DNA from: Flavobacterium sp. 102
GTDB taxonomy: Bacteria > Bacteroidota > Bacteroidia > Flavobacteriales > Flavobacteriaceae
Direction of reading: 5' to 3'
Length of the DNA stretch: 64,000 nucleotides
Assembly: GCF_003634615.1 (NCBI RefSeq)
Contig: NZ_RBKX01000001.1
Location: 1,116,001 to 1,180,000 of the forward strand
The notes below the pieces were generated by a model. It was given only the letters and a program-made list of their open reading frames with translations, searched no databases and was not told the origin of the DNA. A program made the position numbers and the translations under genes. Below are positions 40,733 to 50,153 of the stretch, piece by piece (position 1 is the stretch's first letter; every line of letters starts with the position of its first letter).

Positions 40733-41059
40733 ATGGAAGATAATTTTTTCGAAAGAGTCTACGCGATTGCACGCCAAATTCCGGAAGGGAAAGTCACTTC
40801 TTATGGCGCGATTGCCAGAGCATTAGGCACAGCACGTTCCGCTCGAATGGTTGGTTGGGCAATGAATGCTTGTCACGGTAGAGATGATGTTCCGGCACAT
40901 AGGGTGGTGAATAGAATCGGAGTGCTTTCCGGAAAACACCATTTTGAAGGAACCAATTTAATGCAACAACTACTCGAAAACGAAGGGATTATAGTTGTTG
41001 ATAATCAAATTGTAGATTTTGAGAAGCATTTTTGGCAACCTGAAATTAGTCAGCAGTAA
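40733..41059 (+). CDS. Alkyltransferase-like (ATL) DNA-binding protein
   Basis: A 108-residue protein with the C-terminal DNA-binding domain of O6-alkylguanine-DNA alkyltransferase. The active-site PCHRV is P54-A-H-R-V58 here, so the nucleophilic cysteine is alanine and no alkyl transfer is possible. The ARMVGWAMNACHG arginine-finger helix is present. ATL proteins bind O6-alkylguanine and hand it to nucleotide-excision repair. The operon context (trmB, LysE) gives no extra hint. Confidence 0.88.
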   Translation: MEDNFFERVYAIARQIPEGKVTSYGAIARALGTARSARMVGWAMNACHGRDDVPAHRVVNRIGVLSGKHHFEGTNLMQQLLENEGIIVVDNQIVDFEKHFWQPEISQQ

Positions 41060-41079
41060 TCAGTAGCAGTAGGCAGTTT

Positions 41080-42006
41080 ATGAAAAAACTTTTGTGCATA
41101 TTCTTTGTTCTATTGTTTTCTTTTTGTTCAAAAAAGGAGCAAAGCCCATATCCGCAATTTTTAGTTTCTGAGCAAGACGATGTTATCCAAGTGAATACCA
41201 AAGAAATGTTAGGCGTTCGACCTAATATGTTTGGTTGGAATTTTACAAATGGCACAGATGATACAACCCACATTTATCAACCTTATGAAAAGGTAATCGA
41301 TATAAAAAAAGAAAAAAGACCCATTTATGGTGGTTGGGCGTTGAATGAAAATTATATAAAGCTTCCATTTGCAAAAGATACAGTCATTCCGCGGATGGAT
41401 TTAAAAGTTATAGTAGATACAACTTACACTATAAGTAGGAAAAGCATTCACTACAAAAACTATTATTATCCAAAATGGAATAAGTCTACTCTTTATTCTG
41501 AAGAATCAGAAGAAAAGCTTATGGCTTCCTATCGTACCAATATTAAAAAGTTGGAAGATAATTTTGTTGAATGTTACCCTGTGTTGATTTACAATAATTC
41601 AAGAAACAATGCGGTGACAGGGACATTCATGATTCAGGAAGCGAAAGACAGTGACGGAAAATGGAAACCTATTGAATTTATAAAAAGATTAGGTATTGCT
41701 AGTTGTATTCCAAGCCCAAGTCCGTTATTGTTTTCCAAAAAATATATGGGAAGTTCAATCATAAAATATCACGGGGATTTTAAAACCAAATTGAGAGTCA
41801 AATTCGCGAACAAAAAGAACATCTATTATTCTAACGAATTTACAGGTTATATTCATAAATCTCAATTTGATAATAAGCCTTATGTAATATATTATAATAG
41901 AAATTTATCAAATTCCCTTATACCGGTGCCTTTTGAAATTTCCAAAAATTTGGATTTTTTAGATTATGATTCTAACCAAATGATAAACTGGCATGTTGAT
42001 CCTTAA
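41080..42006 (+). CDS. Hypothetical lipoprotein
   Basis: A 308-residue protein with a lipoprotein signal (MKKLLCIFFVLLFSFCSKKE). The mature part has many Tyr/Lys/Ile strands, e.g. KSIHYKNYYYPKWNK and FVECYPVLIYNNS, suggesting a beta-rich fold. I do not recognise the family. It is 20 nt after the ATL gene and convergent with the histidine kinase, with 3 nt between stops; expression as part of the trmB operon or alone cannot be told. Confidence 0.65.
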   Translation: MKKLLCIFFVLLFSFCSKKEQSPYPQFLVSEQDDVIQVNTKEMLGVRPNMFGWNFTNGTDDTTHIYQPYEKVIDIKKEKRPIYGGWALNENYIKLPFAKDTVIPRMDLKVIVDTTYTISRKSIHYKNYYYPKWNKSTLYSEESEEKLMASYRTNIKKLEDNFVECYPVLIYNNSRNNAVTGTFMIQEAKDSDGKWKPIEFIKRLGIASCIPSPSPLLFSKKYMGSSIIKYHGDFKTKLRVKFANKKNIYYSNEFTGYIHKSQFDNKPYVIYYNRNLSNSLIPVPFEISKNLDFLDYDSNQMINWHVDP

Positions 42007-42009
42007 TTA

Positions 42010-43341
42010 TTACTCCAACAAACAAACCGTAAACTTTGTCCCGTTTTCTCCATTTTCAAAGGCCAAATAACCGCCATGCGCTTCAATAATATTTTTGGAT
42101 AAAGTCAAGCCAATTCCCGCGCCGTCTTTTCTGGTAGTGAAGAACGGAAGAAAAACTTTATCTTCAATTTCGGCATCAATTCCGGTTCCGGTGTCAGTGA
42201 TGATGAGGTAAATACGTTTTTCCTTGACTTCGGCACTGATGGTAATTTCTTTGATTGCTTTCTCTTCCAAAGCATACATGCTGTTGGTCAGTAAATTGAT
42301 AAAAACTTGCTCCATTTGGTTACTGTCAACCATTATCCATCGTTTAAAATTAATCGCATTGGTCACTGTAATGTTTTCTTTTTTAAACAACGGCTGCATG
42401 ATTTTTATACAGTTTTCAACCAATTCCGATAATTCTGTTTTTTCTTTTTTAGGCGAAGGCAACATGGCCAGTTTTCGATAACTTTCTACAAATTCCTGCA
42501 AGTGATTGCTGCGGTTGTGCATCGTCGCAACACTTTGTTTGATGTCTTCCAAATCTTCTGCCGAAAGGTTATCCTGTTGGACCAATTCATTCAGATTTTG
42601 AGAAAGCGAACGAATAGGCGTCAACGAATTTAATAACTCATGCGAAATGACTTTCATCAAATTGACCCAAGCTTCTTTTTCTTTTTTCTCCACAACTTTT
42701 TGAATGCTGTCGAGTAAAATAATATAGTATTCTTGATCAAAGGTTTTCGTTGCGGAAGTCTGAATGATGAAGGTTTGCGTGTCTTGTTTGTTGACTCTGA
42801 TTTGCAACGAATGCTTCATTTCCTGAAAGCCTTGTGCTTCAATTATTTCGCAAAGCGATGGCAATTGGTTTTTCAAATAATGCCATTTAGAAACTTTCGG
42901 AACGGCAAAATGTTTCGAAAAATAATCGTTCATTAAAAAGATGTTCCAATCGCTATTTTCCTTTTGCAGAATGATAATTCCTGTTTCGATATTGTTTAAA
43001 ATGGAACGATATATAATGTCTCTCGAAAGCTGCTCGTGCTGTTTTTCTTTGAGTTTTCCATACAACTGAAAAAGACTGGAATAATTGTGATACGATTTGT
43101 GTTTGGAAAAATCTGAAGAGAAATCATTTTGTAAAATCGAAGCAATCGTTCGGTCGTAAAGCAAAAATGCATTGCGTAAAAAAAGAAACATTTCCACCAA
43201 GAATAAAAACGAAATAAAAGCAGAAAATAAACCGGTATAAACCAACGCACGAGAAAAAAGAAAAACACTCAAACCAACACTGCTTAAAATCAGTATCAGC
43301 CTAAAAAACAGCAAATGATATATCTTTTGGTTTTTGAACAT
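42010..43341 (-). CDS. NtrB-like sensor histidine kinase
   Basis: A 443-residue kinase. Two or three N-terminal transmembrane helices (about 11-30, 33-52) with short loops, a PAS-like domain (about 105-215), then the phosphoacceptor box VISHELLNSLTPIRSL (H234), N-box FINLLTNSMYALEEKA, TDTGTGIDAEIEDKVFLPFFTTRKDGAGIGLTLSKNII. Its last gene partner, the sigma-54 regulator, ends on the base where this gene begins (43341 shared), so they are coupled. Together they face the efflux operon. Confidence 0.92.
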   Translation of the reverse strand: MFKNQKIYHLLFFRLILILSSVGLSVFLFSRALVYTGLFSAFISFLFLVEMFLFLRNAFLLYDRTIASILQNDFSSDFSKHKSYHNYSSLFQLYGKLKEKQHEQLSRDIIYRSILNNIETGIIILQKENSDWNIFLMNDYFSKHFAVPKVSKWHYLKNQLPSLCEIIEAQGFQEMKHSLQIRVNKQDTQTFIIQTSATKTFDQEYYIILLDSIQKVVEKKEKEAWVNLMKVISHELLNSLTPIRSLSQNLNELVQQDNLSAEDLEDIKQSVATMHNRSNHLQEFVESYRKLAMLPSPKKEKTELSELVENCIKIMQPLFKKENITVTNAINFKRWIMVDSNQMEQVFINLLTNSMYALEEKAIKEITISAEVKEKRIYLIITDTGTGIDAEIEDKVFLPFFTTRKDGAGIGLTLSKNIIEAHGGYLAFENGENGTKFTVCLLE

Positions 43342-44687
43342 TAGGAATTGCTGATGTTGTATTTTTCCATTCGACGGTACAAAGCAGCACGCGACAAACC
43401 GAGTTCGTCCGCCGATTTGCTGATGTTGTATTGGTGTTTCGCTAACACTTTTTCAATCGTATTTTTCTCCACACCCGAAAGCGGAATGTCCTCGCGATTT
43501 TCGTAAAAAGTAACCTGTTCCAAATCCAAATCGGAAGCCGAAATCGTATTGTTTTCACATAGAATTACGGCTCGCTCAATTCGGTTTTCCATTTCGCGAA
43601 TGTTGCCGTTCCAAGCGTGTTTTTCAATTTGTTCCAATGCTTTTTCGCTGAAAATAATTTCGTTTCGGTCATATTTTGCAATGATTTTTCCCAAAAGAAA
43701 TTGGGCCAATGCGACTTTGTCTTCCTTTCGATCTCTAAGCGAAGGTAACGTGATTTCCATAGTGTTGATGCGATAATACAAATCTTCACGAAAATTCTTC
43801 TGAGTTACTTCATCCTTCAAATTTAGATTCGTAGCCGTGATAATTCTAACATTTAACGGACGAGGTTTTGATTCGCCCAAACGCGTGACGGTTTTGGTTT
43901 GAATGACTTGCAATAATTTCGATTGCAAATGCAAAGGAACATTCCCGATTTCGTCTAAGAAAATAGTGCCGTTTTGTGCATTTTCGAATCTTCCGGCAGT
44001 GTCGTTTTTAGCATCGGTAAAAGCGCCTTTGGCATAACCAAAAAGCTCGCTTTCAAAAATATTATCGTTTAATGAACCCAAATCTACATGAACAAAAGCA
44101 TTGTTTTTTCGTTCAGATTGTTGGTGAATGTATTGCGCCATCACAAATTTTCCGGTTCCGTTTTCGCCTAAAACCAAGACATTCGCATCGGTTTTGGCTA
44201 CTTTTTCACCCAAAGCATAGGCTTTTTTTATACTCATAGAATCGCCAATAAAAAACGAATCCATAATTGGTTCTTTGTCGGTTTTCTTTTTGGTTTTCCT
44301 CGATTCTTCAACGGCTTGTTTTACGGTTTCAACTAACTTTTCGTTTTCCCAAGGTTTCAAAACATAGTCGAAAGCACCATTTTTCAAACCTTCGACAGCA
44401 GTTTCTACTTTCCCGAAAGCCGTCATTAGAATGACAATGGTTTTAGGCGAAAGCGTTTTAATCTCTTTTAAAAAATACAAACCTTCGCGACCATCTTCAA
44501 ATCCAATGCGGTAATTCATGTCTAAAAGCACGACGTCAATTTCGTTTTCTGCTAACAATCGAAGTACATTTTTAGGGTTGTTGAGTGTAAAAATGGTTTC
44601 GAAATGTTTTTTCAAAAGCATTTTTGCCGCAAAAAGAATGTCTTCCTGATCGTCGATAACTAATATGTTGGCGTTCGTTTTTTTCAT
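43341..44687 (-). CDS. Sigma-54-dependent response regulator (NtrC family)
   Basis: A 448-residue regulator. Receiver domain (about 1-125) with D56 (VVLLDMNYR) as phosphoacceptor. The AAA+ domain has Walker A GENGTGK, the sigma-54 contact loop GAFTDA in place of the textbook GAFTGA, a Walker B FLDEIGN and the arginine-finger region. A Fis-type helix-turn-helix ends the protein (ISKSADELGLSRAALYRRM). It would activate a -24/-12 promoter; the candidate is in front of the divergent efflux operon. Confidence 0.93.
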   Translation of the reverse strand: MKKTNANILVIDDQEDILFAAKMLLKKHFETIFTLNNPKNVLRLLAENEIDVVLLDMNYRIGFEDGREGLYFLKEIKTLSPKTIVILMTAFGKVETAVEGLKNGAFDYVLKPWENEKLVETVKQAVEESRKTKKKTDKEPIMDSFFIGDSMSIKKAYALGEKVAKTDANVLVLGENGTGKFVMAQYIHQQSERKNNAFVHVDLGSLNDNIFESELFGYAKGAFTDAKNDTAGRFENAQNGTIFLDEIGNVPLHLQSKLLQVIQTKTVTRLGESKPRPLNVRIITATNLNLKDEVTQKNFREDLYYRINTMEITLPSLRDRKEDKVALAQFLLGKIIAKYDRNEIIFSEKALEQIEKHAWNGNIREMENRIERAVILCENNTISASDLDLEQVTFYENREDIPLSGVEKNTIEKVLAKHQYNISKSADELGLSRAALYRRMEKYNISNS

Positions 44688-44913
44688 GTGGAGCTAATAC
44701 TTGCTTTTTTATTGGAATATGTAATCGTTTTTCCGTATTTTTTATTTCTAGTTTACTTTCGAGGCGATTTCATCACTGTTCGGTTTCGTACAAATGGTGT
44801 TCGATAGTGAACACTTGAAATTTAGATTGGTTTGTAATATTCATAAAATCAGATAGTTGTTATTTTTAAAACTTTGGCACAAAATTGCTATTACACCTGC
44901 CAAAGTAATTAAA
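44688..44913. promoter_or_regulatory. Efflux operon control region: dyad sites and a sigma-54-like promoter
   Basis: The perfect dyad GTGTTC-N6-GAACAC (44797-44814) is preceded 21 bp earlier by a related half (TGTTCG at 44777-44782 versus 44798-44803), two helical turns away. About 60 bp downstream is TTGGCACAAAATTGCTA (44874-44890), very like the -24/-12 consensus, but GG and GC are 9 bases apart rather than the canonical 10. The ATG chosen for hlyD is at 44914. Confidence 0.55.
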
Positions 44914-46152
44914 ATGGACACTGTCATCAATCGTAAAAATAACAAAAAAAAGTATCTGACCATCGCAGTTTTGGCAATTGTGATTTTGGGTTACGGTGCT
45001 TTTTCTATGATTACCAAAAAAAGAAGTTTTAACGTAAAGAAAAGCGAGATAAGCATCAAAACCGTGGAAGAGGATTTCTTTGAGGATTTTATGGTGTTTC
45101 AAGCGCGAGTAGAACCAATGAATTCGATGTTGGTGAATATAGTCGAAGGTGGTTCGGTTCAGGAAATTTTTGTCAGCAATGGCGATAGGGTCATTGAAGG
45201 ACAACCGTTGGCAAGATTATACAATCCGAATACGGAACTGAATTACATGCAACAGGAAACGGCCATCATCGAACAAATCAATAATTTGAACAAAGCCAAA
45301 CTGGATTTACGCAATCAAGAACTGAATTTGGCCAAAGATTTAATCGCTATTGAACACGATTATCAGGATGCGAAAAACTTATATGATTTGAACAAGAAGT
45401 TATTCGACCAAGAAATTTTAGCCAAAAACGAATGGGAGAAAACACAAGAAAATTTTCGCTTTCAAAAAGAACGCATGAACATTATCAAACAAAGTGTCAC
45501 CAAAGAAAAGCAAGCCAATCAAATTCAAATTGGGCAACTCAATCAGTCGATTGGCATTATGGAAAAAAGCTTGGGTGTTTTGAGAACCAACAAAAAAAAT
45601 TTCTTAGTGATTGCGCCACTTTCGGGAAGATTGTCATCGTTTGAACCGGTTTTGGGACAAACCTACCAACAAGGACAAACGTTGGGAAAAATCGATGTGA
45701 TGAAAGGCTATAAATTATTGGCTGACGTAGATGAATTTTATTTGCCAAAAGTAACCCAAGGTCAAAAAGGAACTGTCGATTTTAACGGAAAAGCAGTAGA
45801 AGTTTTAATTGCTAAAGTCATTCCGGAAATCAAAGGCGGAAAATTTCAAGTGGAGCTGAATTTTACAAGCACGGAAAATTTAGATTTACAGCAAGGATTG
45901 AGTTTTGCCGTGCGATTGATTTTATCCGAAAAAGCAAAATCAATAGTGCTTTCCAAAGGCAGTTTTTATCAGGAAACCTCAGGGAAATGGATATTTGTAG
46001 TCAATGGAAATAAAGCAGAAAGAAGAAATATAGAAATTGAAGGAGAAAATCCATTGTATTACAAAATCGGCAAAGGGTTGAAACCCGGGGAAAAAGTCAT
46101 CACTTCCTCTTATAAAGATTATTTGGAAGCGGAAATATTAAATATTGAATAA
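44914..46152 (+). CDS. HlyD-type periplasmic adaptor of an ABC efflux system
   Basis: A 412-residue membrane-fusion protein. Start at 44914 (MDTVINRKNNKKKYL), since the 19 residues of the longer frame overlap the putative promoter. One membrane anchor (residues 14-32), lipoyl-like halves (NIVEGGSVQEIFVSNGDRVIEGQPL and PLSGRLSSFEPVLGQTYQQG), a coiled-coil hairpin (about 100-210) and a beta-barrel domain. It links the inner-membrane permease to TolC. It leads a five-gene operon divergent from the NtrBC-like pair. Confidence 0.9.
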   Translation: MDTVINRKNNKKKYLTIAVLAIVILGYGAFSMITKKRSFNVKKSEISIKTVEEDFFEDFMVFQARVEPMNSMLVNIVEGGSVQEIFVSNGDRVIEGQPLARLYNPNTELNYMQQETAIIEQINNLNKAKLDLRNQELNLAKDLIAIEHDYQDAKNLYDLNKKLFDQEILAKNEWEKTQENFRFQKERMNIIKQSVTKEKQANQIQIGQLNQSIGIMEKSLGVLRTNKKNFLVIAPLSGRLSSFEPVLGQTYQQGQTLGKIDVMKGYKLLADVDEFYLPKVTQGQKGTVDFNGKAVEVLIAKVIPEIKGGKFQVELNFTSTENLDLQQGLSFAVRLILSEKAKSIVLSKGSFYQETSGKWIFVVNGNKAERRNIEIEGENPLYYKIGKGLKPGEKVITSSYKDYLEAEILNIE

Positions 46153-46170
46153 AATCAAAAAACGAATACT

Positions 46171-46872
46171 ATGATACAAATCAAAAATCTTTCTAAAGTT
46201 TACAGAACCGAAGAAGTAGAGACCAAAGCGCTCAGCGAAGTTTCAATCACAATCAATCAAGGCGAATTTGTCACCATTATGGGTTCATCAGGAAGCGGGA
46301 AATCGACGCTTTTAAATCTGGTTGGGCTTTTAGACAGCGCAACATCGGGTAATTATCAACTCCTTAATCGGGAAATGATTGGTGTTAAAGAACAGGAAAA
46401 ATCTAAAATCAGAAAGCAAAACATTGGTTTCATCTTCCAAAATTTTAACTTGATTGATGAACTTTCGGTTTTTGACAACATTGAATTGCCGTTGATTTAC
46501 AATAATATTGCTGCCTCAGAAAGAAAGAAAAAAGTTGAAGAAATAGCAGAACGACTAGGCATATCACATCGATTGAAACATTATCCGCAGCAACTTTCGG
46601 GCGGACAGCAACAAAGAGTAGCTGTAGCCAGAGCGCTAATCAATGATCCGAAAATTATTTTGGCCGATGAACCTACCGGAAATTTGGACAGTAAAAACGG
46701 CAATGAAGTAATGGAACTATTAACTGATTTGCACGCTAACGGCTCGACTATTTTGATGGTAACGCATTCTGATTATGATGCTTCTTTTTCCCAAAGAACC
46801 ATTTTTATGAAAGACGGAATGATCCTTTCGGAAAAAACCAATAATAGAAATGTAGATGTTCTCGTATCTTAA
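46171..46872 (+). CDS. ABC transporter ATPase (MacB/LolD-type)
   Basis: A 233-residue ATPase. Walker A GSSGSGKSTLLNL (residues 38-50), Q-loop FIFQNFNLI, signature LSGGQQQR, Walker B IILADEPTGNLDS and the switch histidine in MVTHSD. It fuels the FtsX/MacB-type permease encoded two genes downstream. It starts 18 nt after the adaptor gene. Confidence 0.95.
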   Translation: MIQIKNLSKVYRTEEVETKALSEVSITINQGEFVTIMGSSGSGKSTLLNLVGLLDSATSGNYQLLNREMIGVKEQEKSKIRKQNIGFIFQNFNLIDELSVFDNIELPLIYNNIAASERKKKVEEIAERLGISHRLKHYPQQLSGGQQQRVAVARALINDPKIILADEPTGNLDSKNGNEVMELLTDLHANGSTILMVTHSDYDASFSQRTIFMKDGMILSEKTNNRNVDVLVS

Positions 46873-46898
46873 AATAATAATCTTAAAATAAAAAAATC

Positions 46899-47684
46899 AT
46901 GTCAAAAGTAATCGCAACCACAACCGCATTTTTATTGAGTTTAATGGCCTTTGCCCAAGTATCGGAAAGTCGAACTGTAGCCGAATTTTCAAAGTTAAAA
47001 GCCTCTCAAGGCATAGCCGTGTTTTATACCGTTTCTACCACCAATAGTATAAAAGTTGAAACCGATGACAACGAAAAAATGAAGTTTATCAAAACAGAAG
47101 TTGAAGGTGGAATACTAAAAATTTTTATTGATACTTATTCAGAGAATAACAGTAACAATAAAAGAAAGAAAAAAAATTACAACAACAATGTAAATTTTAA
47201 GACGTTAAAAGTTTTTGTTTCCGGTCCGTCTTTGCAATCAATAAAGGCCAGTTCTTCGGCCAATATTAAAATGGAAAACACAAATTCCGCCAACCAAGTT
47301 GACATTGCAGTAAGTTCATCGGGAAGTGTTTCGGGCAAATTTAATTGCAATAGTATATCGATTGATGCTTCTTCCAGCGGGGATTTTAAAGGTGAAGTCG
47401 AAGCTAAAACTGTAGCAGTAGAAACCAGTAGTTCGGCAGATGTTGACCTTAACGGAAAAACAATCCAGCTTAACATTAAATCGAGCAGTTCCTCAACTTG
47501 TAATACTGATAAATTGTTGGCAGAAGAAGTTTTGGCAACGGCCAGTAGTTCGGCTGACATTAATGTATATGCTTCAAAATCGCTGGAAGCAAAAGCTTCG
47601 TCGAGTGCCGATATCAATTATTACGGCAATCCATCACAGGTAAATGTAGAAAAAAGTTCATCGGGTTCTGTGAATAAAAGATAA
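46899..47684 (+). CDS. DUF2807 (GIN-domain) exported protein
   Basis: A 261-residue protein with a signal peptide (about MSKVIATTTAFLLSLMAFAQ). The mature region is a serine-rich beta-helix: repeated SSS/ASSSAD turns, e.g. TSSSADVDL, ATASSSADINVY, SGSVSGKFN. This is the DUF2807 head-GIN pattern, found in many Bacteroidota periplasmic or surface proteins, of unknown role. Here it sits between the ATPase and the permease genes, suggesting it is part of the efflux system or a target whose level is tuned together with it. Confidence 0.85.
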   Translation: MSKVIATTTAFLLSLMAFAQVSESRTVAEFSKLKASQGIAVFYTVSTTNSIKVETDDNEKMKFIKTEVEGGILKIFIDTYSENNSNNKRKKKNYNNNVNFKTLKVFVSGPSLQSIKASSSANIKMENTNSANQVDIAVSSSGSVSGKFNCNSISIDASSSGDFKGEVEAKTVAVETSSSADVDLNGKTIQLNIKSSSSSTCNTDKLLAEEVLATASSSADINVYASKSLEAKASSSADINYYGNPSQVNVEKSSSGSVNKR

Positions 47685-47720
47685 TCATCATCAAATCATC
47701 ATCAAAAAACGAACATAATC

Positions 47721-50153
47721 ATGATTAAAAATTGGTTGCATATATTTTTATTCCAAATCAAAAACAACAAGCTTTTCACAGCTTTAAATGTTTTGGGATT
47801 GAGTATCGGAATCGCAGGATTAATTTTTGCGATACTATATTGGAATGACGAACAAAGTTATAACGACTGGAATCCGGAAAAAGATACAGTCTTTCAATCG
47901 ATTAGTCAGGTTTCAAAAGATATGGTTTGGGCTAGCAATGTTGCGGCATTTGAACCCTATTTTAAAAAATCTTTTCCTGAGTTAGAAGCGTATTGTTACC
48001 TTGAAAATTGGTATTATGAGGAGATTGTACAGTACAAAAGCAAAAAGGAAATTTTAAGAATTACAGATGCGCAGAATACTTTTTTTGAGTTTTTTCCTTT
48101 CAATTTCTCAAAAGGATCAGCAAAAACGGCTCTTAAAGACAATAACGCTATTGCTATTTCTGAGGATGCCGCGGCACGACTTTTTGGTTCCGATGATCCT
48201 ATGGGAAAAGAAGTTCGTTACTCCGGCAGAACTCTAGTTGTCAGAGGTGTTTACACTATTCCGGGAAAATCCTCGATGGCACCAATGGCAGTTACTAATC
48301 TTATCGAACCGAAATTAAAAGAGAATGCAAATCATTGGGGCAATTTCAATCATGGCTTGCTTTTGAAATTTAAAAATCCAGCAGACAAAGACAAGGTTAT
48401 TTCCCGTATGGAAAAGATTTTGTTTGAAAACAGAGCCGTAAAATGGGCCAAAGATGAAGGGATTACCTTAGAAGAATGGATCAAAAAAAATGGAAGTGAA
48501 AGTACAGGGATAATTTTAGAACCATTGGCGAACGCTCGATTACATTCCGTTGTTGACGGTTATGCCGAAGGAAGAGGCAATTATCAATTCCTATTAATTA
48601 TGGTTGGATTGTCAATTTTAATTTTGATTTTATCTATCGTAAATTATATCAATTTGGCTACTGCCAATGCTATCAAAAGAGCCAAGGAAGTTGGGGTTCG
48701 AAAAATTTTAGGTGCTTCAAAAGTTAACATTATCAAACAGTTTATATTCGAAACTACTTTAATAACGCTGTTTTCAATATTGTTAGCTTTAGTTATCGTT
48801 GAGTTGTCTTTGCCTTATTACAACGAGTTTTTAAATAAAAAATTAATCATTCACGGCGAACAGTTTTACCTTCAATTGATAGGGATATTTTTCTTTACTA
48901 TAGCAGTAGCCGGTGTTTTTCCGGCGTTTTATGTCGCCAATTTTGAAACATTAAAAGTGTTGAAAGGTAATTTTGGCAGAAGTAAAAGCGGCGTTTGGTT
49001 GCGCAATGGTATGTTGATTCTACAGTTTTCTATTGCTACTTTTTTTATCATCGGATCTTACATTGTTTACCAGCAAGTTCAACATTTGAACACCAAAGAT
49101 TTAGGTTTTAAAGGAGAACAAGTACTTTCGGTTAGATATAGAAACACCTATGACTGGAGAGAAAAAGATTATATGAAAAAATTATTCAGTCGATATTATA
49201 CCATCAAAAATGAAGTGTCAAAAATAAAAGGTGTTGAACAGGTTTCCACTGGCTCGTTTTCTTTCGGAGGTGATTCAAGTTCTTCGTCTAGTTTTGAATA
49301 CAATGAGGTAACCATTCAAGGGCAAAATATGGGTATTGATTTCGGGATGCTCGAAATGATGAAAATACAACTAAAAGAAGGAAGATATCTCTCCGACAAG
49401 TTTGCTTCTGACACCATTAATGCAATGTTGGTCAATGAAACAACTTTAAAAATGATGAAGGAGAAAAATCCAATAGGGAAGGAAGTTGAATGGAATGGGA
49501 AGAAGTTAAAGATTGTTGGAGTAGTCAAAGATTTCAATCTTTTCAGTCCTCAATCTGAAGTGCCACCGATGGTTTTCTTTCATTTTAAAACTATCGATTG
49601 GATGTTGGGAAATGCCAGTAGAATTCATGTCAAAGTAAACGGTGAAAACATGGAACAAACTATTGCCGATATTGAAAAATTTTGGTTAAAAAATGTAGAT
49701 AATGAATATCCTTTTGAATATGATTTTGTGGATAAAGCCTTCGCACGAACATTTGAAACTTATGTAAAGCAGAGAAACCTTTTTTCGCTATTGAATTTTA
49801 TCGTCATTCTGATTGCTCTTTTTGGATTGTTTGCCTTAGCCTCTTATTCAATCCAACGAAGAATGAAAGAAATCGCTATCCGAAAAACATTAGGTGCCGA
49901 AACAGCTGTTTTGCTCAAAGAACTGTCCAAGCAATATATCATTTTCTGTCTGATAGGTTTTGCAATCGCTTTATTTCCGGTGTATTATTTGCTTAATAAA
50001 TGGTTGGAAAATTTCGCTTACCGAATAGAAATCAGTTTTATTCCGTTTGTTGTTGGATTTATTGTTTTATTGATTTTAACCTTGATAGTTGTGCTTTCCC
50101 GAGCTTATCAAGCCACAAGATTAGACGTTTTGAAATACTTGAAATATGAATAA
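47721..50153 (+). CDS. MacB/FtsX-type ABC transporter permease
   Basis: An 810-residue permease with two FtsX units. An N-terminal helix (about 19-40, FTALNVLGLSIGIAGLIFAILYW), a large periplasmic domain, three helices near 285-400, a further helix near 425-450, a second extracellular domain and three helices at the end (about 680-800) can be seen. AIKRAKEVGVRKILGASKVNII and RRMKEIAIRKTLGAETAVL are the coupling segments. It probably exports peptides, lipids or drugs with the adaptor and TolC; substrate not identifiable. Confidence 0.92.
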   Translation: MIKNWLHIFLFQIKNNKLFTALNVLGLSIGIAGLIFAILYWNDEQSYNDWNPEKDTVFQSISQVSKDMVWASNVAAFEPYFKKSFPELEAYCYLENWYYEEIVQYKSKKEILRITDAQNTFFEFFPFNFSKGSAKTALKDNNAIAISEDAAARLFGSDDPMGKEVRYSGRTLVVRGVYTIPGKSSMAPMAVTNLIEPKLKENANHWGNFNHGLLLKFKNPADKDKVISRMEKILFENRAVKWAKDEGITLEEWIKKNGSESTGIILEPLANARLHSVVDGYAEGRGNYQFLLIMVGLSILILILSIVNYINLATANAIKRAKEVGVRKILGASKVNIIKQFIFETTLITLFSILLALVIVELSLPYYNEFLNKKLIIHGEQFYLQLIGIFFFTIAVAGVFPAFYVANFETLKVLKGNFGRSKSGVWLRNGMLILQFSIATFFIIGSYIVYQQVQHLNTKDLGFKGEQVLSVRYRNTYDWREKDYMKKLFSRYYTIKNEVSKIKGVEQVSTGSFSFGGDSSSSSSFEYNEVTIQGQNMGIDFGMLEMMKIQLKEGRYLSDKFASDTINAMLVNETTLKMMKEKNPIGKEVEWNGKKLKIVGVVKDFNLFSPQSEVPPMVFFHFKTIDWMLGNASRIHVKVNGENMEQTIADIEKFWLKNVDNEYPFEYDFVDKAFARTFETYVKQRNLFSLLNFIVILIALFGLFALASYSIQRRMKEIAIRKTLGAETAVLLKELSKQYIIFCLIGFAIALFPVYYLLNKWLENFAYRIEISFIPFVVGFIVLLILTLIVVLSRAYQATRLDVLKYLKYE

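Noticed and set aside
44857-44913. Longer HlyD N-terminus (19 extra residues)
   Set aside because: The extension overlaps the putative -24/-12 promoter and is not adaptor-like; the ATG at 44914 is preferred.
47177-47617. 146-codon open frame on the minus strand
   Set aside because: It is the mirror of the serine-rich DUF2807 repeats and has no promoter or similarity.
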